From positions 28,622,772 to 28,686,771 of the forward strand of contig JACBWW010000008.1 in NCBI GenBank assembly GCA_020086605.1: a stretch of DNA of 64,000 bases, read 5' to 3'. This DNA is from Lanius collurio. Its lineage: Eukaryota; Chordata; Aves; Passeriformes; Laniidae. The notes under the pieces were generated by a model, which was not told the origin of the DNA, did not search any database, and saw only the letters and a program-made list of their open reading frames with translations. Positions 50,594 through 63,295 of this stretch are shown piece after piece (positions within the stretch are counted from its first letter, which is position 1; each line of letters starts with the position of its first letter). Both the position numbers and the translations under genes were made by a program.

Positions 50594-51535
50594 CTGTGGG
50601 AAGGAAGAGGAGAAAAACAGGTGAGCTCAGCACCTCTCAGCACAGCTGCCTTGGAAATAATATATTACCGTCCCATCCGCAAAGTAAGAGAAGGATTGAG
50701 GTGTGGACTGACACTGTTGGTGGCCAGGGAAGCCCAAGTTCTCCTTCTGTCGCCAGTCATGATTTATTTTAGGCTAGAGTGGACCAGGGATCAAATACCA
50801 GAGGATTAGTATTCATGGACCACCTCCACCCACAGGATGGCTTCCTCTCACCTTTGCTATGGTGAGCACACGTCAGAGGTGTGAGTATGGCTCACCAGCC
50901 AAGCACCCCACAGCATGGCCAGGCACACAAGACATTGCCAGTCCTGTATCTAGGTGACTTGTTGCAGGACACAAACCAAACATACACATCAGAAACTTCC
51001 AGCAGAGATACAACGGAGCCCCAGGACTTGTCACCAGCAAACTCCATGTATTTACTAGCACAGATGGGAAGTAGGTAACTCTCCATGCAATTCCCTATCC
51101 AGAAAACTAGGTAGAAGGATTGCAACCTAACCGTGCTGTGCTGTGGAAAGGCACAGCTGCTTGGTGCATGCAGTGCTGTTTGTCTCCTTGTCTGGGTTTT
51201 CTTTTCTTTCCACCATAACATGATGCCTTGCTGAGCTGTTTGATGTAGCAGCTCACGAGTAGGGCAACACAGCTCATTGGGCACCAGCTGCCTAATTGAA
51301 TTTTCTCAGGTTTCTGGACAGGAGCTGGAGCTGACATTCATTAATGATCCTTAGCAACTGAATATTTCCCGTGCTGCTACACTTGGCTGTGCTGAGCTTC
51401 ATGTGGCAAGGATAAAGTCATGCAAGTGTGTGTGCATGACACAGGGTGAAGCAGCACAGGAGGATGAATGGGGATGAGGCTCCTTCAAGGCTTCATCAAA
51501 CCTTTGTGCACAGACAAGTTCTCAAAATTCTCCTG

Positions 51536-51589
51536 GGCTTCAAAACCACATTTGACAAGGTGCCTTCCAAGGAAACTAAGCAGCCCTGA
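51536..51589 (+). mobile_element. Possible LINE reverse-transcriptase relic
   Basis: The plus-strand frame reads GFKTTFDKVPSKETKQP then a stop. This resembles the LINE RT block DFQKAFDKVPHQ. No neighbouring block is readable in the same frame, so it may be chance. Confidence 0.3.
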
Positions 51590-52699
51590 CACATGGGGAA
51601 AGTCCTTGCAAGGATTTATAGCAGCTAAAGTCACAAGACCGAAGGTGAAAACAAGCTGTCAAATACAGCAGTAGAAGATGTCACTGCTGAAGTGACATCT
51701 CAAACCCAAAATGGAAAGCACCGTAACTCAAAAGCCATGAACAAACCTGTCCCCATGCTGTTTAGGAGCACAGCACCACTGGAAGCAGGGCAGAGGCAGG
51801 AAACTGGAACAGCTAAGGCGGGAAACAGATCCCATGAAAGGATGGTTTAGTAGACTCAAACCTTTCATCCATAAAAGGAGACAACTAAGCAAAGATGTAA
51901 CGGACACCTTAGCAATGGTGAGTGACATGAAGAGGCCAAATAGAGAAGGACAGCTTGCTCTTTCTCCTAATAAAATAAGGGGGAGTAAAACAAGCAAAAG
52001 AAAGTGGTCTTTTTCTGAAATAATTGTGATTAAATTACAGAAATCCATGTCCATCAGATCCTATTGATGTCAGCATTGGGGGGGGATGGGGGCAACAGTG
52101 AGTAAATAAATCCATAGCACAAGACATGACCTAAAACACTGAGCTGCCCAGTGAGCCTTCGGAGACAGCAACCAGCCCATGGTGGAGACAGATGAGAGAA
52201 GCACCTCCAAGGCTTCTCCTCTCTTTTTTCCCTCTCCAGATGTCAGCTCCTGGGTTCCATTGATAGGTGGGACCACATGGGCATGATCCAGCCATTCCTT
52301 GCATCTAAGCCCACATCGTGATCCCACCAGCAAAGCTGGCTCTAGATGTGTGCCTGGCAGGTCTCAGCCCCCCTGCAGATGGTCTGTCAGGACACCTGCT
52401 CCTGAGAGGAATAAAGCAACTTTGAGGATGTTATCCCTGCTGGGAAAGGGGGTGCTAAGGACAGGGAAAAACTGGTTTGTAATGAGTAAGATGCTGGTGG
52501 AATGCCTCAGGACCATTTCTGACATTAGCCAAGGATGGAGATCTTTGGGAAAAATGTGCTGATTGCAAAAGTGTATTTCAAGGGTCTTAAAAAAGCTGGG
52601 AGCACTTACTGAGAGGCAGAAAGAGGGAACATCTAAGATGAAGCATCTGTGTGAGGAGGGGTAGTTGGAATAGGAGCAGATAGACAAATAGGCAGAAGT

Positions 52700-52925
52700 G
52701 GAAGAAGACAGTAGATGGATGAACGTGTGTAACCACAGACAGAAGGACAGCAGGCTGGATGGGGACAGATGGGATGGAGGAAAGGAGGGATGGAAGGACA
52801 ATGAATGGGAGTGGTGTTGGGTGGATGGCTGGCTATTTGAATGGCTCTGGAGGCAGATGGATGGCTGGCTTATGAATGGATGGACAGACAGACGACTAGG
52901 CACGTGTGTAGATGGACAAATACAG
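52700..52925. repeat. Degenerate GGAT/GGACA tetranucleotide repeat
   Basis: TGGATGGA, GGATGG and GACAGACA units recur across about 225 bp with many substitutions. Read on the minus strand it gives an uninterrupted Ser/Pro/His-rich frame, which is a by-product of the repeat. Confidence 0.8.
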
Positions 52926-55544
52926 GTATCAGAGTTTCAGTAAGAATTCAACCATTTTACTGAAGTTCTCCTCTAATTTCTTTTATTGCATGAGGTAAAG
53001 AGGTTTTGTCTTCCTCTTTCCTGCTGGCTCACACGTGACCAATGACAATCCTGCCTTTACACTGGGAATTCTGCTTGGTATAGACACTGGAGACATTGCA
53101 CCACCCACCAGCCTTGCATGGAAAAAAGCTCTGTGCAGTGATGGACTCACAGACCTGCCTCCTTTGCCTGGCTCCTGCCTACCTGATGCCTATTCCAAGA
53201 GAAGGATTGATATGGGGAAAGCTCTAGGATGCTCCTCTCTGCCTCTCAGGACAGTGGCTGAGAGCTTGTCTATAACTAGTGGCTGAAGGACTAAGTTGGG
53301 AAGGTAAAAAGTCACCTTCAGTTATTTCCTGTTTGTTCTTTAAACATGTTGAAAACACACTGGCATTCATCCAGAAGGGCTGAGGGAGTCATTCCTGGAA
53401 GACCGGTCTTTGAAAGCTCCTTTCCAAGGCAATGATTTAAGGTTCGTGATGAAGGAGAAACCCTAAGCATACCTTCAGAAGAGGCATTTCCCCCAGCAGA
53501 GAAAGGTGCTCATGTCCTCCCTTGTCCCACGTGAGGCGTGGGAGTCCCACCCAACCATGGTGTTGTGCAGATGTGTGGCAGCCTCTTTGGGAAGGGACAC
53601 CATGGGGACAGCTCCCCTGGAATGCTGGAGAAGCCCTGTCCTGCACAGAGAACACCAGTTCTGCTTTAGGATGGGGATGGGCAGTGGTGACCAGAGTTCT
53701 ACTGGGACCCTCCACTTGCTGCAGGCTGGGAATGGGCAGGAGCCCCTCCAGCCCACTCAGAGCTCCATAGCTCCTTTGAACAGGGAGGAGAGGGAGGTGT
53801 GTCCACTCTCCTGGTCACTGGTTACACATGGGATCAATGACCTCAATGGTGCCTGTGCTGCAGGGCCAGTCCTTTGGATGGACACAGCTAGTGACATGGA
53901 TGGCTGAGGCAGCAGCTTGAAGATTTGAGCTGGACATGGGCAATAATTTTTTCTCCTGGAGAGTAACAGAAGAAAGTAACAGGGTACTGGGACAGGTACC
54001 CACAAAGAGATCCTCATCCATGGAGTTTGTCAGGGCTCTGTTGAGGAAGCCATGGCTGATCTGGTCTTCTGCTGAGGACAGACCTTTTCCAAGTGCAACA
54101 CTGGACTAGACACTTCCAAAGGTTCCTTCCCAGCAACACAGATGTGATCATTGGCTAGAATTCAAGATGCTGCCCCTATGCATACACCACCCTGCTTCTC
54201 CAAAGTATGCTGCCTTTTGGGTCAAGTGACATCACAAGGCTGTAATGTCATCATAGAGAGGCTGTGATGCTGCACCCAACCAGCAACACGTCTCTCAGCA
54301 TCCAAGCCCACCAAGGGCCACATCCTCTGTCAGGCACAGCATGCCTTATGACTTGAAGTCCCAGATCTAGAAAGGAGCCAGTGATGATGCATAATGGGGG
54401 CAGAAATTACAGCTTTACCCACAGCGCTGCAAAACTGCAGTGGAGAGAAGATGAGAGCCAGTTGTGGGATAAACACACACAGCTTCCAGCAATGAACCTG
54501 GGGCAGCTTGGTGAAATGAGCTGTGAGCTGCTTTGCTGCACTAGGAATGATGAATGACAGCTTGATGGGTCCTGCAAGTGCAACAGAGACCAAGAGGACA
54601 GCAGTCCAGCAGAGAGATATGGATAGAAGATGGGACAAAGCAGATGAGATGTGGGGTCCATGGAAACATATTTGATGCTTCCCAAACCCATCCATCTAGA
54701 AATCCAATTGAAACCTCATCCTCACTTTCCTCCTTAATGAATCTTGACCTACATCGAAACTGGAAGGGCAACAGCACAGGGAAATCCTGCAAAAAGCTGA
54801 GGACTGCCCTGGCACGCACTGTGCTAAGAAGGAGTGGAACTCCTCTTGGGACCTTCCCTCTCCACTCCTCTGCCTGTGTTCCAGCTGAAGCTCCCACCCT
54901 GCCAGCATGGGCAGCTGCCAGCCATGGCAGGAATGCTGCTGGGCACTGGCATGTGTGGAGCCACGGATATGGCACTGGGGGTCTGTGCCCAGACGCCTGA
55001 GGGGTCACTGGAACAGCGAGCAGAGGAAGTGGAGAAGATGGTTTGCATTCCTGGCACCAGCGCTCACCACAGCCCTTCAGTGGGGGTCTTTCAGCCAGGG
55101 CCTGTGGCAACACAACATCCAGCAGACACACACAGGGCCAAAACCACCCTTGCTGTGATGGCGATTTGTGGGCAGACTGGGACAAATATTCCCTCTGAGC
55201 GCTCTGCCGAAATGCACTGCAGGGCTGTGGCTTGTGTAAGCAGAGAGCAAGCAAAAGAAAGGCACTTCAGCATTTTTGGGAGAGGGATGAGCACTCTGCA
55301 GGTTGCACAGCCTCTGGCTCGTTCCTTCTTTGGCAGATGGTGAAGCTGAAGTAGTGAGAAAGGCCAGGTCCCCATTTTCTCTGGTAGGACATGGAGCACT
55401 TCTGCAGTGGGACAGAGAATTACATATGTGCCTTTGGACAGGGGCCTTCACATCACCCCACTGGGATCATATATCCTTCCTACAGCAGAGAAACCAGCCA
55501 CAAATAATTGTCTCAGCAGCTAATTAGCTGTCTGTATACACCAT

Positions 55545-55615
55545 AAATTAGATATTTAATATTTACACAGTGCCAGGGCTATGCCAAGAGCTTTGCAAGC
55601 ATATAAACCAGAAGG
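55545..55615 (+). repeat. Possible MIR-like remnant
   Basis: AATATTTACACAGTGCCAGG followed by GCTATGCCAAGAGCTTTGCAA resembles the MIR phrase with TGCCAGGCACTGTGCTAAGC ... GCTTTACA. It is weak and judged by eye. Confidence 0.3.
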
Positions 55616-58600
55616 GTCTTTCACTCCACGGCTTCCCAAGGTAAATGAGATGAATCAGCCCACAGGAGATGAGCAGGGAGCCCCAGAGGAAGGAGGAGGC
55701 AAGAGGACAGAGAGGTGGTCTGATCAGCCTCTGCCTCTGGATGAGGATGTTCCTGGCCTCCTCCAGCCATGGGACAGGGTAGTGGCACAACCCTGTGGCC
55801 TCTCCCTTGCTTCAGGACCCATGCCCACTGGCCTGAGCAGCACCAACTGTGTCCAAGGAATGCCAGTGGCTCCACTCCCATGTGCAGCTTGACTGCCCCT
55901 GGGGTCTGCCCTTCTTGAGATGAAGCAGCCCCTGGCCCTGGAGAGGGTTTCCTGACACCAGCTTCCTGAAGCATATCCCACTCTTGATCTCCTCACATCT
56001 GCTCCCTGTGATGTCACTTGGTCTTTGCACAGCTTTTCTTGCCAGCAGAAATCTTCCTTCAGGGAGAAGAAATTTCATGCTTAAGGAGGCACTTCTTCCA
56101 CAAGTGATTTAAAACTGGGTACATCTTTGTAAGGAAACAAGCATAATTAAGTGTCATTGATGCAGCCAAAGATATGGACTGTTCCAAGTTAATTTTGTCC
56201 ATTAATGAAGAGTTGCAGAAAGCAGAGCCCGCATTTGTTTGCTCTACTTTGGTAAATCCCTGGAGTCAGCAGCTTTGCTCTTGACAAGAAAAAATAATTA
56301 GAAAGAAACTTTAATTAAGAGATAACAGATGGGTGCTAAAGGACTTGTACTCAATCACATCATGACAGCCTGGAAGCAGACCTTGGTTTTCTTCAGGAGT
56401 GTTGTGAAGGAGGGACTTGACCTCTATGACATGCTTGGCTCAGGGCAAGATCCAGGGCAGGAAAACCTCTTCCCTCAGCCTGGATGAGACCACAAATCAT
56501 CCTCCTGTGAGTGTTGGCAAAGCCCTGCTGCCCCCAGAGAAGTTCTGCTCCAGCTCTTCGGCAGCCTCACCTTTTGCCTACCTCTGAAGCTGCATCCCAA
56601 ATCCAGCTGGGGATGTCCATCATGGCATGACAAGGGCCTTTGTGGCCCATCTAGCTGCTCAACTGCACTAGGCTGGTGCCTCTCCCATGAACCTTAATGC
56701 AACACCTACTGGGCCTTTCTGAGGATGAAGGGGCACAGACATTTACCATCAAATGTTGCATTGTCACAAATGATACCCAATTCTTGATGGTCCAGCAGTG
56801 GGGAGGTGTGATGCCTGCACTGCTGTGAGCTTGACATGCCATTGCCCAGGCTGAGCTCCAGGTAACACAGTCAGGATGGCAGCACCAGGAGGATGGTGTC
56901 ACTTGCATGGCTCATGCACAGGGGCCAGCAAGGCTGTGCAGTGGCAGAGAACCAGCACCCTCCATGGAGAAAACACAGTGCTTAACCCATCAGGAAACCA
57001 AGGAACTGGAAGCAGAAGACACACAGTCTCAGAGCAGAAGTGAGGGCCAAGTCCTTGCTGCAGGACTGGCTCATGGGATTCAGCAGCTCCCTGTGCCTTT
57101 TGGGCTGTGGGCTGATGGGGAGCCCTGGCTGGCAGACATGGCACGAGGATGGGGAATGCTGCCTTAGCAGATAAGTAACTTAAGTGTCATTTTTCTGCTT
57201 GTAGCACATCATCAGACTGGCTGAATCAACACCTTTGGTCTGGTCTGAGTGGGATCTCACCAGGGCAGAGCGTGTCCTCCCTGTGCCCTATTACGTGTGT
57301 CTTCTCCTGGTACTGCTGCATTTTCATCAGCCCTACGTTGGGACAGAGCCTCTCTTGTAGCTCTTTAGACCTGCCAAATCACATCAGCCCAGAACTCCGC
57401 ACTGGCAGTGCTCCTGGCTGCAAGCCAGAAGGGCTCCATGTCAGAGGCAGCCTTGTTTCCCTGCACGCCATCAAACCCAGCTCTCGCTGGGAGTAGTAGG
57501 AGATGTACGGTAATGTGAGGCTCCAAGCACAACTTGACCCTGGTCACAGGGGACAAGCAAAGCTGAGAACAGCAACCAAATCCATCCTGCCTCTGTAAGA
57601 TAGCCTCCTCAGCCATGCATGGGAAGGAGACCACAAAGGAGCTGCCCTTTCCTATGGCTTCAGGGTAGGAGTGAGCTCTGCCCAAGGATGCTAATGCTGG
57701 TGTTCACGTATCTGCAATGGTCACACACCTCTATCACAAACCATGTTGTGTTGGCCCAGCCAGAACCACAAGATGCACCTCTGGTGCTACTTATGCTTTT
57801 CTGTCTCAGCTGCTCTACAGCAGAGAGGTCTGGATTATTTTGGGCTGATGATCTTAGCTTTTTCGGTTTTTCCACAGGAGGCTTTGTTCTTGCATCCCAG
57901 GAAGGAACTTGAGTTCATGTGTTGATCAGCTTTCCAGAAGGTGTTGGTAAGACCATCACTTGGATGCCTATCCTAGCTCTCCTAGTTCAAGTGTCCTGGG
58001 ACTCCAAGTGCTCTCCTTGCTGCAACTGGCTGAGCTATGGTACTGTTTTCATCCTAAAGCAAGGCCGAATGGGATCTTGCCCACTTGGCTTTCTTGAGAA
58101 GTCAGTTTGAGATGACTCATGTTGAGGAAGTGCAGTTGCTTGTCAAAGCAGCAACTCCTCCAGTTCCCTGCAACTACATCAGGCTGCTCCAGCATGTGGG
58201 GCAGTATGGAGGGAAAGGTGTTGGAAGAATAGAGGGAGTGGCACTAAGGGGAACCAGCATACAAGCAGGAAAACCCCACCAACATCCTCCAAGCTGGGCT
58301 CACTTGAGCCTGCAACCTTTGCTGCCAGATGACTGGTGCTAGCACCACAGGTGAGTTAGAGGCTTGTTTTTTGGTCCTGCTTTTTCATGCAGACAGGACA
58401 AATAACTCTAGGCCACAAAAGAGTGCTTAGATCAGGCTTTTCAATGCTGTTTAGGGGGAAATCAATATGATTCAGAATTAGGTGCCCAAATCAGAGCCAT
58501 AAACACAAGAAAAGCTCATTGTGGTCCAGCAGCAGCATGAAGATGCCTGTCATTACCAAGGTTTGGGGAAGGAGAGGTGGGGGCAGAGCTGGAGAGAGAC

Positions 58601-58835
58601 ATCAGGGCGCCTCACTCCCCACCGACCTCAACCTGCCTTTCCAGCCCGGTGCACAGCACTCACCTCCCTATCGCTGTTTGCCAATGCCCACGCACCCCCT
58701 CTCAAATAACAGCCTTGCTCCACTCAAATATACTGGGGGCGACTGCTATTTGTTCACATAACAACCCAGCTCCTGCTTCACCCCGCTCAGAGCTGCGGAT
58801 TAGTATCAGGCATTGTGCAATGTTTTTTTATTAGC

Positions 58836-59035
58836 ACAGAATTATGGAAGTCAGAGGCGTAAAAGACCTGTTGGGTCCCACTCAGTCCATCCTCCTTCTG
58901 CCAAGACAGTATTGGTCCCTGCAGCATATTTACTATTTCTCCAGTCTAATTTTACATACTGTACAATCTGTGCAGTGCCAAGTTACGATCCCTGTGTGAG
59001 AAGCAGAGCTCTCAATTTCCAGGCTCTTGGGTGTG
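58836..59035 (-). mobile_element. Ancient CR1 LINE 3' fragment
   Basis: The plus strand reads CACAGAATTATGGAAGTCAG, then AAAAGACCTGTTGGGTC, AGTCCATCCTCC, TGCCAAGACAGTATTGGTCC and CCAGTCTAATTTTA. This is the order of an antisense, highly diverged CR1 tail. It is much older-looking than the copy at 30.5 kb. Confidence 0.65.
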
Positions 59036-60519
59036 TAAAATCACAACCGCGATGCTAAATTAACTTTTTTTTCCCTTGCATTTAATCATTTAATAGCTCT
59101 AAAATTCAGCCCCTCAGGCTCTTTCTGTCTGTCTGTTGGCTTGGGTTCTGCCTGCTGTAGGCCAGTGGCTTGTCGCTTACAGATGTAATGCTCACGCCCC
59201 TGGGTGGATCGGCAGCAGCTGGGCTTGAAGCTGGGGTAACTACAACTTAACACATGAACTTCTGTAGCCTGAGGATGGAAAAACTCCTCTGCTTTTTTAA
59301 CCACAGGTACAGGAGGTTCATCCTCCCCCTTACTGCTCAGCCCCAAAAGGAGGAGGCACAGAATGCACTGCACACAGGGACAGGACTCAAAAGCATCATG
59401 GAAGCTGGAGTGAGAAATCAACCCATTGTAGCACCAAGATATGGGGAACAGGGCATTCCCTGGGGCTCCCAGCAGAAGCACCACAACTTTTCTCCCCACC
59501 TGTACATCCAATAAGGGTTATACCCCAGGGCTTGTTTCTTCCCAAAAGAGGGATTTCTTCCCCCTGCAGCAATACTTTTCTTGTGCATGTGGCTAGAATA
59601 GCAGAGGAACTGAGCTGCTGCCAGGGCAGCAGAGTGAAGAGGGTGGGAAGAATTGATGCTGATAAAATGGGAACCATTTTCCCAAGTTTGAGGGGTTTTT
59701 TGACCCAGTCACCATCACTCCTCCAAGTAACCTGCATATCTGGAGCCCAGTGCCGATTTCAAAACAAAAATAAGGCACTCATCTTCTCTCCCCTGCAGGG
59801 GCTGTGTTAACAACTAAGACAAGGCATCGGGATTTGCACTGGTAATAATAAGATACTGCATTTGTGTTTGATGCCTTTCACTCTGGAGGATCCTCAAGCA
59901 AAGACAAGCCTGGAAAGGATCACCAGCACGTGCTGAGCTGTATCACAGCCCACCCATCACACAGAGTATCTGCTGGGTGCAAGTACCTCCTGGGGGAAAG
60001 ATGGGCACATATCAGACCCACAGCAAGCTGGAAAGAGCATTACTTACACCAGAGACACAAAATAAATGAGTATAGCTAATGGAGCACTAAAGACTACACA
60101 AAAGTACCCCAGGACAGAGCTCCTTGATGTTGAGCAGAGCTGGGAAGCAGGCTCCAGCTTGGTGCTGAATGAGGCTGGGACTCTGATTGAGGGCTGGAAA
60201 GTGTATCTGAACAATGGACATCACGACTGCAGGGTTATGGTCCCCAATGCTTTCTGAGCTGCTTGTGGGGTCAGCACTATTTGGGAGCCCCATAAATCCA
60301 CAGGCTGTCTGAGTATTTACAAATTACTCTACAGTCAGAGAGCTATCAAAGGTCGAAGTGCCTTTTGGATTTGTCTCTGGGCAGGTAGGAGAGATGGGGT
60401 TTTCTGCAGACTACATGGATGATTCCAGTAGCAGGAAGTTGATCCATGAGAGAGCAGGAGACTGAAAGTTCCCAGTGCTTTGGGGCATACAGACAGAGCC
60501 TTTACATGCCTTCTTGTGC

Positions 60520-60640
60520 AGATCATAGCATCATGGAATGATTTGGGTTGGAAGGGACCTCTGAAGATCATTAGTGCAACCTCCCTACCATGAGCAGGGA
60601 CAGATGTGCACATACCACAGAATCATAGAGTGGATACCTC
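60520..60640 (-). mobile_element. CR1 LINE 3' end fragment(s)
   Basis: ATCATGGAATGATTTGGGTT, then GGAAGGGACCTCTGAAGATC and ACCATGAGCAGGGACA, is the antisense CR1 3' tail. A second tail-like start, CACAGAATCATAGAGTGG, follows at 60,618, so two short copies may abut. Confidence 0.85.
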
Positions 60641-61668
60641 TTGTTCATCTATCTGCAAAGCACAGTGCAGAAGCTCACAGAGGATCACATCAACTCAGAA
60701 GAGAGAGGCTTAAGACAAGGACAGTAAGCCAGGACCTTTCAGCAGGGTTGTTCCCATTCTTGGAAGCGTCACAGAATGCTTTCAGAGGAGGGAGCATGCA
60801 GGTCCTTGAGGTGCTGTGAACTGAGCCAGTTCCTGCCTAGCCCTGCTCCCTTGTTGGTGCCCTAAGCACTAATGTCCAGCACCTTTTCCAAAACCTGTGA
60901 AGAAGATGCTCTTAACCAGCTGAGCATTTCCAAGGCAGCTCCCAGCGACTGGCTGATGGCCTCATCATGCAGAACCCTCATGGCTTCATCATGCAGAGCC
61001 TGAAAAAAACATGTAGTAATTTCCATTTGATATTTACGATCTCTCTGCTTCTGGAAACACCTTCTCCTTCTCCTCCTCTTTGACACAGCCTCTCCTGCCT
61101 GTCTACCCACTGCCATTCCCTCTCCATACAACTTTTGTTGCCATCCGATTGAACTCACAAAAGCAGAGAGCAGTGCTGCTTTTGGGAGCCCAGTCTGCCT
61201 TTGAGAGCATCTCCTAACCTCCAATAACTGATGCTGCCATTTAGAGAGCCCTCAGTTTGGTGCATTTTTTTTCATTCCCTTTGTTGGGGACAATGAGCAA
61301 ATATTCAGGAGCAGACATTCATCCAGTATGACTTGAACCAATTGCGCATTATTTCCTAAATTTCAATGTTTAAAAGCTTTGAGTGTCTTACTGCAAAACA
61401 ACAGCTAAAAGGCCAGTTATGTTTCATTGACTGAAATACAAGTTCTCTGGAGAGCTCTTGAGTTTGAAGCTGAAGATTTTAGGGAAGTGCATTTTCTGAG
61501 AGTAAGACTCTTCAGAAGCTCACCATGTCCAGAGCTCCAGTTATCTGAAAGCAGTACTGAATTACAACTATTATTAGCACAAGAGATACTTGAATTCTGG
61601 AATTTCTGTAAAACATTTTGAATTCAGGATCAGAAGCATTTAAAAGACTTGAGAAAATACCTTTGGCT

Positions 61669-61736
61669 CCAAGTCAGCAAAGCACTTAGGCAAGGCCTTA
61701 ACTTTGAGCGTGTGTTTAAGTACCTTGCTGACTTGG
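61669..61736. repeat. Imperfect palindrome, 20-bp arms, 28-bp loop
   Basis: The arm at 61,669-61,688 (CCAAGTCAGCAAAGCACTTA) and the reverse complement of 61,717-61,736 match at 18 of 20 positions. The words resemble an old palindromic interspersed repeat seen in reptiles and birds (GCACTTAAG ... GTGCTTTGCTG), but I cannot name the family. It could fold as a hairpin RNA. Confidence 0.7.
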
Positions 61737-62342
61737 GGCTTTTAACCCCAGCGAAAAGAAATCAAAGAGGAAAGAAAAGCCAAGGAAAAAAAAACCTGGT
61801 GTACATAGAAATCTCCAGACAACCCAAAATAATAGAGGAATCTCTTCTGGAAAGTAAGAAAACAAAAAATAATAGCAATTTGCTTTAAAATGAAACACTA
61901 GAGGAAGCTTTCTGGAGGAGGGAGGAGAAAGACTCCCAGAACAAATGGCATATTTCAATGTAGCCTAACACCTGCTTCATTCTCTTGCCTCTTCAGCATT
62001 CAGAAATTATATATTGCTGAAAAAAAATCCCAAACCAAACCCAAAACCTGCTTCCACGAAGTGCAATGGGAAAGAGAAAAATCTTGGCTTCAGCAGTGAA
62101 AAAAACATCTCTGAAATGAGTTGGCTGTGAAAGACTGTCTTCATCAGGAGGGAGGAAGAGGATAAGGGATGAGAGAGTGAAGGGTAGTAATGAGGAGGAG
62201 GAAATTGCCCAGAGGCAGAAGCCTGCAAACAACAAGAGGCAGAAGCATGCACTGCCTTCGAGAGGGGGAATACGAGAAAGCCCTTAAGGAGAGAAAATCA
62301 GTGCAAATCTATGCACACAGGCATGGAAAGCAGCTACAAGCA

Positions 62343-62490
62343 GCGAGCGGCTCTTCCCCTACCTCCAGCTTGAGATCATGAATAGAGAAACTGGAGCGCA
62401 GCAATGAGAGGATGCTCTGCAGCCCACCCAGCGAGAGCGGCTGCAGACGGGAACGGGGCGGCAGCCACGGGAGCGGGAATGGGCGAGAGG
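62343..62490. promoter_or_regulatory. Small CpG cluster
   Basis: About eleven CG dinucleotides fall within 150 bp in a region otherwise poor in CG. On the minus strand the cluster is followed by a plausible donor (CTGGAG then GTAGGG, exon side ending at 62,364). It could be part of an upstream untranslated exon or promoter of CNTFR, but the coding leader exon that should follow it was not seen. Confidence 0.3.
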
Positions 62491-63218
62491 AGATGCCCTG
62501 GCTACTCCAGGATCTGGTGCTTGCAGCCCCTCCTGCAGCCCTGCCATGGCCAGGGCAGGCCCAGGGTGCCAGGAAGTTGAAAATGCTGTTCTGCCTCCAC
62601 CAGGGCAAAGGTCCAAATTTACAAATATCTCTGTTAAAGAGGGAAAAAAACCAAACCCAAAACAAGCAAGTTCCTTCCTTCAGAAGGAAACCAAAGATTT
62701 TCGTGTGTTTTAGGGTATTTTTTTCAAAACAGCTATGCTGAGTTATGCAACAGGCTTTGCAAAACATTTGCTTTTATAAGGGAAAGGGGGAGTCAATTCA
62801 AAGTGAGGAACCTTAACAATTTCTGAAAAATATCAAAAAGACAAACTTCAGCCTTTCCTTCCGCTATGCTTCATCTCTTTGTTATCTCCCCTGACAGAGA
62901 AATATGATTTTGTAAAACATTTGGATGTTGATGGGACTTAATTTCCAACAGTAAATGGCTCCCCTGAGGATTTTGCCCATCAGCTTTGCCCAGGACAGAT
63001 TGGCAGCAAGTGCTTTGCTCCTTGATGGAGATACCCCCCATGGGAAGCAAAGGATTCCAGCACAGGGGATGGCGGCAGCTCCTCCTCAGTATTCACGCTG
63101 TCACACTGCCTGCAGCCCCCCAGGGATGGACACCCTGTCATCCACTGCTTGGTGCTGGCACCCAGCAAGATGCAGCATCCACCAAAAGCATCTGACAACA
63201 CAAATGAGTGAGACGAAT

Positions 63219-63295
63219 GAGGAGAGCATCATTCTCCCTGCCTTACACATGGAGCTGAAGCAGATGAAATGACTGGCCCAAGAGAGTTGTTTTCA
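63219..63295 (+). repeat. Possible MIR-like remnant
   Basis: CCTTACACATGGAGCTGAAG followed by CAGATGAAATGACTGGCCCAAG resembles the MIR phrase TTTACAGATGAGGAAACTGAG ... TTAAATGACTTGCCCAAG. It is short and diverged. Confidence 0.35.

Noticed and set aside
52610..52646. Possible CNTFR signal-peptide exon (minus strand): ATG, 12 codons with Leu-rich residues, then a phase-1 GTAAGT donor
   Set aside because: The phase fits the Ig exon, but 12-13 residues is too short for a signal peptide, no upstream in-frame ATG exists, and the upstream DNA is GGAT repeat. It is probably chance.
53757..54017. Minus-strand frame starting with a signal-like leader (Val-Pro repeats then Cys-Tyr-Phe and four Leu)
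   Set aside because: There is no GT donor in the needed phase after the leader, and the rest of the frame resembles nothing.
54541..55254. 237-codon minus-strand open frame
   Set aside because: No recognisable motif; several overlapping frames of similar quality on both strands suggest chance.
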